Shown here: one piece after another, positions 7,090 to 12,699 of the stretch
Layout of the letters: the number at the start of each line of letters is the position of its first letter
Numbering within the stretch: the stretch's first letter is position 1
Position numbers and translations under genes: made by a program
The notes under the pieces: model-generated
Seen by the model: the letters and a program-made list of their open reading frames with translations, nothing else
What the model was told of the DNA's origin: nothing
Database searches by the model: none
Assembly: GCA_001804025.1 (NCBI GenBank)
Contig: MHFC01000103.1
Coordinates: 21,441-34,141, forward strand
Origin: Omnitrophica bacterium GWA2_52_8
Lineage (GTDB): Bacteria > Omnitrophota > Omnitrophia > Omnitrophales > Aquincolibacteriaceae
DNA: 12,701 bases
Direction of reading: 5' to 3'

Positions 7090-8562
7090 TTAAAGATGAG
7101 CCTTTTCTGCCGGCTCCGCTTCGAGGATACCGAGAAAGGTTTCATGCCTCAGCGCCCGGAATTTTACCTTTTGAAAGCTCCCAAGCAGTGACTGCGGGCC
7201 CGGAAAAACAACCGTCTTCTCCGCCTGCGTGCGGCCGCGCAGCTGAGACGGGTCTTTAGGACTGATCTCTTCAACAAAGACTTCAAATGTTTCCCCCAGA
7301 AGTTGCTCGTTATTGCGCTGGCGGATCGTCTTTTGAAGTTCTAATAATTCCCTGTTGCGCTGTTCCTTGATAGATATCGGCACATCATCGGCAAGTTTTG
7401 AGGCCGGAGTGCCCGGACGGGTCGAATATTTATAGATATACGCATCATCGAAGCAAAGCTCGCCGAGCGCGCGCAGCGTGTCCTGATGGTCCTGCTCGGT
7501 TTCGCCGCAAAACCCGGCAATGATGTCTGTGGTAACGCTGATCTCAGGGATCCAGCGGCGCATGGAGTCGATTTTTTGCTTAAATTCCTCGTAAGTATGC
7601 AGGCGCTTCATCCGCTTGAGCACCGGATTGGCTCCGGATTGGAGAGGAAGATGGAAGCGGCGTGAGATCTTGGGGTTCTTCGCAATCACCCGGTAAAGCT
7701 CTTCCGTAGCGTCTGACGGATGCGAGGTCGTAAAGGAGATTCTCTCAAGCCCCTCGATTTGGCAAAGGGTATCAAGCAGTTCAGGAAAAGCGGCCGAAGG
7801 GTGAAGGCCGGCGGCTGATGGATTTTGTCCTTCCTTCCGTCTTCCGTCTTCCGCCTTCCGCCCATCATAACTGTTCACATTCTGCCCAAGCAGGGTGATC
7901 CATCTGACACCGTCATCCACCAGGCGGCTCGCTTCGCGGTACACTTCGCGTGCCGGCATGGAAACTTCGCTGCCGCGGGTAATGGGGACGATGCAAAAGG
8001 TACAGACTTTATTACATCCCGTCATTACCGGCAGCCATGCATGATAACTGCCTGCGCGCTTGATCTGATCGGTGTATTCAATCGAGATCCCCTCTTGCTT
8101 GATGCGCGCGACTTGTTTGCGTTCTTTGCGGACCTCTTCAATGAGCGCGGGAAGTTCGCTGATGTTTCGTGTTCCGACCATCAGATCAAGATGCGGGTAC
8201 TTCTGAAAAAGTTTTTCGCGGTGTTCCTCGACCATACAGCCCATGAGCCCGATGATCAGTTCGGGCTGGACCCGCTTGGCCTCTTTTAGAAGGCCGAGGC
8301 GGCCGAAAACGCGCTCTTCCGCATGCTCCCGAATCGAACACGTGTTCATGAGGATCACATCCGCCTCCGGAAACGGGCTGTAGGCAATCCCCGGAAGCGT
8401 GCCCGCCGTCTCATCAAAGGACGAGAGGATTTGCATGCCCTGGTTTTGCAAAAGCCCTTCCGCCACCTCGGTGTCATACATATTCATCTGACATCCGATG
8501 GTTTTAATACTGACACGCAGCGGTCTGATTTCCTTTTTTTGGATAACTGTTTCTTCTGACAT
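7090..8562 (-). CDS. miaB: tRNA-2-methylthio-N6-dimethylallyladenosine synthase (MiaB)
   Basis: Radical SAM methylthiotransferase that adds a methylthio group to i6A37 of tRNAs reading UNN codons. Domain order is canonical: an N-terminal MTTase domain with cluster cysteines Cys24 (GCQMN), Cys75 (NTCSIRE) and Cys109 (GCM); the radical SAM CX3CX2C at Cys183, Cys187 and Cys190; HLPLQSG near the middle; and a C-terminal TRAM-like domain (about 420-485). At 490 residues it is longer than usual because of an extra stretch near 50-66 and an insertion at about 234-259 encoded by a 7-base tandem repeat. The ATG at 8562 is preceded by AGGGGG. That site and the first 79 bases of miaB lie inside the recombinase gene read in another frame, so transcription probably enters from the mobile region upstream. 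Confidence 0.95.
   Translation of the reverse strand: MSEETVIQKKEIRPLRVSIKTIGCQMNMYDTEVAEGLLQNQGMQILSSFDETAGTLPGIAYSPFPEADVILMNTCSIREHAEERVFGRLGLLKEAKRVQPELIIGLMGCMVEEHREKLFQKYPHLDLMVGTRNISELPALIEEVRKERKQVARIKQEGISIEYTDQIKRAGSYHAWLPVMTGCNKVCTFCIVPITRGSEVSMPAREVYREASRLVDDGVRWITLLGQNVNSYDGRKAEDGRRKEGQNPSAAGLHPSAAFPELLDTLCQIEGLERISFTTSHPSDATEELYRVIAKNPKISRRFHLPLQSGANPVLKRMKRLHTYEEFKQKIDSMRRWIPEISVTTDIIAGFCGETEQDHQDTLRALGELCFDDAYIYKYSTRPGTPASKLADDVPISIKEQRNRELLELQKTIRQRNNEQLLGETFEVFVEEISPKDPSQLRGRTQAEKTVVFPGPQSLLGSFQKVKFRALRHETFLGILEAEPAEKAHL
7834..7861. repeat. 7-bp minisatellite inside miaB
   Basis: Four tandem copies of CTTCCGY (two CTTCCGT, then two CTTCCGC) run from 7834 to 7861, preceded by the partial run CCTTC. 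On the coding strand they read GCGGAAG and ACGGAAG and encode the Gly-Arg-Lys-Ala-Glu-Asp-Gly-Arg-Arg-Lys part of MiaB. Because 7 is not a multiple of 3, gain or loss of one copy would shift the miaB frame. Confidence 0.85.
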
Positions 8563-10169
8563 TCTAACCCCCTGTTATAAAAGAAGTTCCAAGGTTCACT
8601 CATATCAGCCTGCCCGGAAACTATTTCTTTATTTTGGATAACTATTTTTCGGAAGATGATACGCATGAACTCTTTTTTCTCAGATTCGGTAAACTGGTAA
8701 TTCCGTTCCCTCAGGGATTTTAAGAAATACTGCGTCCTAATCCTCTGTTCTACCCCCCTTTCCCGATCAATGACTTTGACCTTCAAATTTTGGATCTCCT
8801 TCTGGAGGGACATCTCTTCTTGGCGGAGTTCGGCAGCTTTTTGCCGGTAGACCTCGATATTCATATGATTTGCCTTATACAAATCATATAGTTCGGATTG
8901 CTGTTTCAGATTCTGGTCCAGGCGCTTTCTTTTAAGCTGGTGCTGGGCGGTGTAATGTTCAATGGGTTCCTTAATCGACTGCTTAATGAGCATTTCCCCG
9001 TATATCTCTTCGGCGGCATCTTCAACCGGGAACCCCAACGCCATCGGATAGAGGATTTCATCGATTAGTTGCTTTTCGAGGCTCTCTGCACTTATTTGAG
9101 GATTCTTGCACGTAACGCTAGGGTAGCTTTTCGAGAGACATCTGTACCACGGCTTTTTTTCTTTCCGGAGATGATTCGAGTCGAGCATAACACCATGGTA
9201 TTTCATCCCGCATTCCGCGCAATACAATAGCCCTGAAAGGTAATAAACTCTGTTCTTGTAGCGCGTATACCCACCGCCGTACGTCGTATTGGACTGCCGC
9301 TTTTTCTGGACCCTGTCAAAAGTCTCAGGATCGATAATCGCTTCATGGACTTCATCAACCTCTATGACTTTTGAAGGTGAATTCTGCACATAACGGTATC
9401 CCCTTCCGGTTCCATCCTTCGTCTTTGTTCGGGTGTCATAACGGTTCCTGTTCCATACTAGCTTTCCGAGATAGACCTTATTTTTCAAAATGTCACAGAT
9501 CAATTTCGAATGAAATTTTCCTCCGCTACGGCTGTGAATGCCTTCATTGTAAAGATCTCCGGCAATCCTGCATGCGGAATCCCCGGCAAGATACCTTCGA
9601 TAAATATCCTTCACAAGCTTTGCTTCGTCCTGGCAAACTACCAATTTTTTAAGCTCTTTGTCATAGCGGTAACCAAAAGGCGTGTATCGCGCTCCCTGCC
9701 ACCTCCCGTTTTGGGCACCTTTAATCATTCCGGGAAAGACCCTTTCGATAATGCGGTTTCTCTCAAATTCAGCGAAGCTCCCAAGCTGTTGAATCATCAG
9801 CTTCCCGGAGCTTGTGGTTGTGTCATAAGGTTCGGTAGCCGACTTGAATTCAATGCCAAGCGTTTCCAGTTCGTCCAAAATGTTCAGAATATCCCGGAGA
9901 CGGCGGCTGAAGCGGTCTAATTTGTAAACAAGGATAAGATCGAATTTTTTCCTGCGGGCATCATCCATCAATGCTTCAAAAGCTGGCCGGTCAAGAGAAT
10001 AACCGCTGTAACCATCGTCCTCATAGACTTTGGCACTCCCCTCGGGAGAAGATATCTGCCATTTTTCTCTTTTCGCAAAATTCAGTAGATATTCACTCTG
10101 CACTTCGAGGGAATATCCTTCCCTGGCCTGATCTTCGGTGCTTACTCTTGTATAAAGGGCTACCCGCAT
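8484..10169 (-). CDS. Large serine recombinase (site-specific integrase)
   Basis: Catalyses site-specific integration or excision through a serine-linked intermediate. From the ATG at 10169 it has 561 residues. The resolvase catalytic domain comes first (1 to about 150), with the nucleophile Ser10 in YTRVS, DDGYSG at 51-56 and KLDRFSR at 83-89. A recombinase domain follows (about 155-300). Next is a zinc ribbon (Cys317, Cys320, Cys344, Cys354), then a charged coiled-coil-like stretch (about 405-475). An ATG at 10187 lies six codons upstream, but only 10169 has AGGAG four bases before it. The C-terminal tail beyond EPWNFFYNRGL (about 535-561) is lysine-rich and translated from the miaB 5' end in a different frame, so the original end may have been altered by integration. 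The MerR-like gene ends 20 bases upstream. Confidence 0.93.
   Translation of the reverse strand: MRVALYTRVSTEDQAREGYSLEVQSEYLLNFAKREKWQISSPEGSAKVYEDDGYSGYSLDRPAFEALMDDARRKKFDLILVYKLDRFSRRLRDILNILDELETLGIEFKSATEPYDTTTSSGKLMIQQLGSFAEFERNRIIERVFPGMIKGAQNGRWQGARYTPFGYRYDKELKKLVVCQDEAKLVKDIYRRYLAGDSACRIAGDLYNEGIHSRSGGKFHSKLICDILKNKVYLGKLVWNRNRYDTRTKTKDGTGRGYRYVQNSPSKVIEVDEVHEAIIDPETFDRVQKKRQSNTTYGGGYTRYKNRVYYLSGLLYCAECGMKYHGVMLDSNHLRKEKKPWYRCLSKSYPSVTCKNPQISAESLEKQLIDEILYPMALGFPVEDAAEEIYGEMLIKQSIKEPIEHYTAQHQLKRKRLDQNLKQQSELYDLYKANHMNIEVYRQKAAELRQEEMSLQKEIQNLKVKVIDRERGVEQRIRTQYFLKSLRERNYQFTESEKKEFMRIIFRKIVIQNKEIVSGQADMSEPWNFFYNRGLECQKKQLSKKRKSDRCVSVLKPSDVR
8528..8647. repeat. 25-bp imperfect direct repeat pair at the recombinase/miaB junction
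   Basis: Copies at 8528-8552 (within miaB codons 4-12) and 8623-8647 (within the recombinase C-terminal region) match at 22 of 25 positions. They share on the minus strand the core AGTTATCCAAAA and a following A-rich GAAAT. The copies are 95 bases apart and in the same codon phase relative to their own genes, encoding TVIQKKEI in MiaB and IVIQNKEI in the recombinase. They may mark the attachment region or a junction duplication. Confidence 0.6.
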
Positions 10170-10189
10170 GGGGCTCCTGATGTCCATTG

Positions 10190-10369
10190 TTATTGCAATT
10201 TCTTATGCCACTGAACGATTTTCTTTACGTCCGTTTCGGTAAAAACCGGATACCCCCGGTAATCCCTGCGAGGCCTAATCCAGTCCTTTTTAATCCAGTA
10301 ATAAATTGTCAAACGGTGGACTTTGATCCGCTCGGCAAGCTGTGTAAGATTATACTGCTTCGGGGGCAT
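10190..10369 (-). CDS. Small MerR-like helix-turn-helix protein, candidate excisionase/directionality factor
   Basis: A 59-residue basic protein begins at the ATG at 10369 with GAGGAG five bases upstream and ends with TAA 20 bases before the recombinase ATG at 10169. The layout is that of a single MerR/excisionase DNA-binding domain: NLTQLAERIKVHRLTIYYWIKKDWI (7-31) forms the helix-turn-helix, followed by the P-R-R-D-Y-R-G-Y wing (33-40) and the FTETDVKKI helix (43-51). Small proteins of this type beside integrases often act as excisionases or recombination directionality factors, or as repressors of the integrase gene. Which applies here is inference. A dyad lies immediately upstream and may be its own operator. 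Confidence 0.82.
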   Translation of the reverse strand: MPPKQYNLTQLAERIKVHRLTIYYWIKKDWIRPRRDYRGYPVFTETDVKKIVQWHKKLQ

Positions 10370-10382
10370 ACCGGCTCCTCTA

Positions 10383-10403
10383 ATATTCTGAGCGGCAGAA
10401 TAT
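10383..10403. promoter_or_regulatory. Operator-like dyad before the MerR-like gene
   Basis: ATATTCTG (10383-10390) and CAGAATAT (10396-10403) are perfect 8-base arms separated by AGCGG. The dyad ends three bases before the GAGGAG ribosome site of the MerR-like gene. On the minus strand it contains TATTCT, the possible -10 of the promoter described next, so binding here would block transcription of the MerR-like and recombinase genes. Confidence 0.5.
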
Positions 10404-10425
10404 CATTTCAAAGAGCCGGCTTCAA
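10397..10425 (-). promoter_or_regulatory. Possible sigma-70 type promoter for the MerR-like and recombinase genes
   Basis: On the minus strand TTGAAG (10425-10420) and TATTCT (10402-10397) are separated by 17 bases, each matching the consensus at four of six positions. The -10 falls inside the dyad. This is the best pair in the 72-base gap between the 66-residue gene and the MerR-like gene, but four-of-six matches arise easily by chance. Confidence 0.3.
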
Positions 10426-10431
10426 GGTTTT

Positions 10432-10449
10432 TTATACAGTATTATACAG
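10432..10449. repeat. Tandem TTATACAG repeat, 10-bp period
   Basis: TTATACAG occurs at 10432-10439 and again at 10442-10449, so the copies lie one helical turn apart. On the minus strand this reads CTGTATAA twice and includes a TATAAT. The second copy contains the TAA stop of the 66-residue gene. The one-turn spacing suggests a binding site for a regulator or for the recombination proteins. Confidence 0.4.
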
Positions 10450-10642
10450 ATTTGGGGGTTGTACGGGATATCTCGTTCCTTGTCACAACGTTCGAGGACA
10501 TTCTTTGAATGATCCGGCAGAAAAGATCCATGCCTTGGCAGTAAGACTCCCTAGCTTTCTGGATGCTCGCCTCGGGGTAACCGGCGGCTCTCATATCCTC
10601 TTCCACTTTTTTCCAGCTTTGAAATTCCTTATGCGAACGCAA
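10442..10642 (-). CDS. 66-residue protein of unknown function
   Basis: A small basic protein starting at TTG 10642, which has GGAGG six bases upstream, and ending with TAA at 10442. It overlaps the last 14 bases of the ATPase gene in another frame, so its ribosome site lies inside the ATPase coding sequence and translation is probably coupled. The middle part (about 9-46, SWKKVEEDMRAAGYPEASIQKARES onward) looks helical and amphipathic, with Cys35 and Cys42. There is no signal peptide or membrane segment. I recognise no family. The strong ribosome site, tight coupling and position between the ATPase and the MerR-like gene are the reasons to accept it as real. It could be an accessory factor of the ATPase or of recombination; that is a guess. 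Confidence 0.6.
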   Translation of the reverse strand: MRSHKEFQSWKKVEEDMRAAGYPEASIQKARESYCQGMDLFCRIIQRMSSNVVTRNEISRTTPKSV

Positions 10643-11822
10643 TTTTAGCCTCCATGCACGGATAGTAAATCCGGTTACGGCCTCGTATCTCCATCCGGAC
10701 CAGATTCTTTTGCTTTAAATGCATAAGGATTTTGGAGATGTTGGGACGTAGTCTTTTCATCCGGTCGGCGATGGTGCTTGGTGGCAACCCTTCGTCTCTT
10801 ACAAGAAACCTTAATACCTCAATCGCAGCGGGAGTCAGTTGCCACTTTTTCTGGCTTTCATCTTTAAAATGCTTAACAATCAATGGCTTTGTCACTTCAA
10901 GATTCAGTTCCGGCATGGATTGATACCGGTCCTGGGATGCTGCCAAGGTTTCACAGAGAGGGAAAACCCTGGTTAAATTTCCACCGCTCAATGAATACAG
11001 ATACTCGATCACATCCAATGCCAGAGGAAGCTTTGCATTTTGATTTAATCCTAGATAATCCTTTCGCCGTTGCAAAAGTTCATAGACCTGTGCAAGTTCC
11101 AAAGGTTGTATTGCAATCTTATCCATATCCTTGGTTTGTACCTGCACGTCAGAATGATAAAGCCATGCATCCAGCAGAGAAGGTCCGGTCAGAAGCCATT
11201 TAAATCCGTGAACCGCAAGAACACCCCAGATTTTTTTTCTGAATTCCGAAAGACCTTTTTCGCCGCCGCTATGGTTTAAAGTTGCAAAAGAGAGTTGAAT
11301 GATGGTTCCATATTCACAACCCGATTTGGGCGATATATGACTGATATTTTCAAGCAAATCCTTTGCCTCTTTGTACAGATACTGGTCTTCGACATCATTA
11401 AGCGATCCGCCAGCTGCCACACCGGTTCTAACAGAATCAAAAAATTCCCTGGACCTGCTTTCATGTTTTTTAAAATCAGGGTCCCGGAGAATAAACGGAA
11501 CGCTCTGCGGAAGGCTCCAGTTGATGGCTTCGATCAGCGCCGTGATAAACAGGTAGAAACTTTCCATTGGATTAACACCAATCTCAACGAAGGGCGTGAA
11601 ACAAAGCCTTTTTCGCATTGAATCATAGCGCCAGTAATTTCCGACAGCGGTTTTCCCGACGCCACGGTCGCCTTCCAAAAAGACAACGCACTTGTTTTCT
11701 GAAAAGCTGTGCTGTAGGTGTTTGATCTCGTTCGATCTCCCGACAAAGAGATCAAGCTCGGTTTCATCGATGGGATTCAATGTGTAGGGGCTTGCTTTTA
11801 ATCCCCACCTTCTCCATGTCAT
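10629..11822 (-). CDS. AAA-type P-loop ATPase with C-terminal winged helix
   Basis: Predicted cytoplasmic NTPase/DNA-binding protein of 397 residues. An N-terminal W-G-L-K-x-x-P-Y-x-L-x-P segment (6-17) leads into LFVGRSNEIKHL (25-36) and the Walker A GDRGVGKT (51-58), an arrangement seen in ExeA/ORC-like and STAND-like ATPases. A sensor-1-like KWLLTGPS follows. I cannot see a normal Walker B: the hydrophobic strand TIIQLSFATLN lacks the Asp-Glu pair. The last 70 or so residues (LTPAAIEVLRFLVRDEG, then IADRMKR, ISKILMHLKQKNLV) form a MarR-type winged helix. The ATG at 11822 has AAGGAGGT eight bases upstream; a longer frame opens at TTG 11879 and ATG 11873. Its role could be element maintenance, regulation or defence; the sequence does not decide. 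Confidence 0.85.
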   Translation of the reverse strand: MTWRRWGLKASPYTLNPIDETELDLFVGRSNEIKHLQHSFSENKCVVFLEGDRGVGKTAVGNYWRYDSMRKRLCFTPFVEIGVNPMESFYLFITALIEAINWSLPQSVPFILRDPDFKKHESRSREFFDSVRTGVAAGGSLNDVEDQYLYKEAKDLLENISHISPKSGCEYGTIIQLSFATLNHSGGEKGLSEFRKKIWGVLAVHGFKWLLTGPSLLDAWLYHSDVQVQTKDMDKIAIQPLELAQVYELLQRRKDYLGLNQNAKLPLALDVIEYLYSLSGGNLTRVFPLCETLAASQDRYQSMPELNLEVTKPLIVKHFKDESQKKWQLTPAAIEVLRFLVRDEGLPPSTIADRMKRLRPNISKILMHLKQKNLVRMEIRGRNRIYYPCMEAKIAFA

Positions 11823-11841
11823 GCTTTTCGACCTCCTTAGC

Positions 11842-11867
11842 CCCTGGGTTGCAACGGCAACCCAGGG
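11842..11867. promoter_or_regulatory. Perfect 11-bp hairpin in front of the ATPase ribosome site
   Basis: CCCTGGGTTGC (11842-11852) and GCAACCCAGGG (11857-11867) pair without mismatch around a 4-base loop (AACG on the plus strand, CGTT in the minus-strand transcript). On that transcript the stem ends three bases before the AAGGAGGT of the ATPase. No T-tract follows on either strand, so it is not an ordinary terminator. It lies between the GGAGG of the upstream TTG/ATG starts and the strong site of ATG 11822. Confidence 0.6.
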
Positions 11868-11901
11868 AGACATTCTCAATTCGCCTCCGCGTTTAACCGT
11901 A

Positions 11902-12501
11902 TTACTCTTTTGAAAATGTGACCTGATCGATGAGAAGAGAACCGGTCTTGGGCCGTGAATTCATATCGTCGAACACAACGACGAATTCATTTATGCGGCT
12001 CCAATCCGAGACTCGGCGGAACTTCTCAAAAGGAATTGAGACCTTTTGCCATTCGCCGGTCACATTGGCCACAACATAGGGTGAAGGTTTGCCGCTCTGA
12101 TCCTTCAATTCGACTTTGACCCGTTTGGTGAATCCCTTTTCTATGTCGCCCTTGATATAGAAGGTCAGCGTATTGAAATCCCTGGCATCTTCACCGCCCA
12201 ACTTCATCCAGAACCCGTTGTAAGCAGGGTTCGCTGAATCCACATCGTAATCCAGGCGAATCGAGTAGCCCGCCGGATTTGCTAAAGCATCATCAGGTTC
12301 AAAGGCCATCTGAGTCCCCTGAGTATCATCTTCGGGATCTTTGTCCCACGACCCGAAATCCCCTCCGACATTGTTCGGTTTGTCACCTGAGTTGAAATCA
12401 GCCAAGACAAGTTGCGTCCCCTGTGCCATCACAAACGGACTTGAAACCACAAGCGAAAGCAGGGCGAAAATCAACATGCTGCTAAACAGTTTGTTCTTCA
12501 T
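11902..12501 (-). CDS. Secreted carbohydrate-binding-like (jelly-roll) protein
   Basis: A 199-residue exported protein. The start ATG at 12501 has AAGGAGGA nine bases upstream. Residues 1-26 form a signal peptide: Lys2 and Lys4, a hydrophobic core LIFALLSLVVS and a likely cleavage after VMA before Gln27. The mature part is one all-beta domain resembling CBM11/CIA30-type galactose-binding-like folds: LVLADFNSGD (31-40) then NNVGG and GSW, a central SIRLDYDVD (80-88), the FWMKLGG and LTFYIKGD strands, GEWQKVSIPFEKF (149-161) and a final GSLLIDQVTF (187-196). There is no catalytic domain and no membrane anchor apart from the signal. It may bind polysaccharide at the cell surface or be an isolated module. 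The ATPase gene follows after 79 bases; no functional link is evident. Confidence 0.8.
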   Translation of the reverse strand: MKNKLFSSMLIFALLSLVVSSPFVMAQGTQLVLADFNSGDKPNNVGGDFGSWDKDPEDDTQGTQMAFEPDDALANPAGYSIRLDYDVDSANPAYNGFWMKLGGEDARDFNTLTFYIKGDIEKGFTKRVKVELKDQSGKPSPYVVANVTGEWQKVSIPFEKFRRVSDWSRINEFVVVFDDMNSRPKTGSLLIDQVTFSKE

Positions 12502-12529
12502 TTTCTTAATTCCTCCTTGTTTGAGATTT

Positions 12530-12543
12530 GTCCCAATAGGGAC
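12530..12543. promoter_or_regulatory. Small hairpin in the leader of the CBM-like gene
   Basis: GTCCC (12530-12534) and GGGAC (12539-12543) pair around AATA. It lies between the stop of the partial upstream gene (12547) and the AAGGAGGA of the CBM-like gene. No T-tract follows on the minus strand, so termination is unlikely; it could be an mRNA processing or stability element. Confidence 0.3.
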
Positions 12544-12546
12544 TTT

Positions 12547-12699
12547 TCACTTTCCAACATCCAAAAGCTCATCAAGATTCATGTCGCGCTTTCGGCCGAC
12601 ACATCGGCCCGAAAGTCCTTCAACGGTTGGGTAACGAAGATAAAGCTGAACCATTTTTACCAATTCCCGGGCCCGCCAAGATCTTTTGGTCTGCCTTCT
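12547..12699 (-). CDS. Partial 3' end of an unidentified gene
   Basis: A minus-strand frame is open from the window edge to TGA at 12547, giving 50 C-terminal residues; the start is off-window. The visible part is basic and helical-looking (SWRARELVKMVQLYLRYP, then GRCVGRKRDMNLDELLDVGK) with no recognised family. The pattern of a tryptophan, a helix with LYLRYP and a basic G-R-x-V-G-R-K-R faintly resembles a DNA-binding three-helix domain, which is not strong evidence. In favour of a real gene: it ends 46 bases before the CBM-like start, on the same strand. Against: it is short and contains a bulged inverted repeat. A plus-strand frame over the same bases has nothing to support it. Confidence 0.45.
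   Translation of the reverse strand, partial: RRQTKRSWRARELVKMVQLYLRYPTVEGLSGRCVGRKRDMNLDELLDVGK
12589..12615. repeat. Inverted repeat inside the partial right-edge gene
   Basis: CTTTCGGCCGA (12589-12599) pairs with TCGGCCCGAAAG (12604-12615) apart from one extra C in the right arm; the loop is CACA. No T-tract follows. If the partial frame is not a gene, this would be the main feature of the 200 bases upstream of the CBM-like gene. Confidence 0.45.

Larger units (their letters stand above)
8484..11879 (-). mobile_element. Probable integrated element upstream of miaB (right end not found)
   Basis: The serine recombinase sits directly against miaB with an out-of-frame overlap. It is preceded by a small MerR-like protein, a 66-residue unknown and an AAA ATPase, all closely packed and on one strand. 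Recombinase genes of this class normally lie at one end of their element, so one end is placed near 8484-8650. The right limit given is only the last base of the ATPase frame; the element may end earlier or extend past the window and include the CBM-like gene. No matching right attachment site was recognised by eye. Confidence 0.45.

Noticed and set aside
7834..7861. Possible CRISPR-like array from the regular repeats
   Set aside because: The units are 7 bases with no spacers and lie in a coding frame, so this is a minisatellite.
8484..10187. Recombinase starting at the ATG at 10187
   Set aside because: No ribosome site precedes it, whereas the ATG at 10169 has AGGAG four bases upstream and gives the usual catalytic-domain start.
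10187..10648. Plus-strand open frame of 153 codons across the gap before the recombinase
   Set aside because: Antisense to the MerR-like and 66-residue genes, both with strong ribosome sites; no domain recognised.
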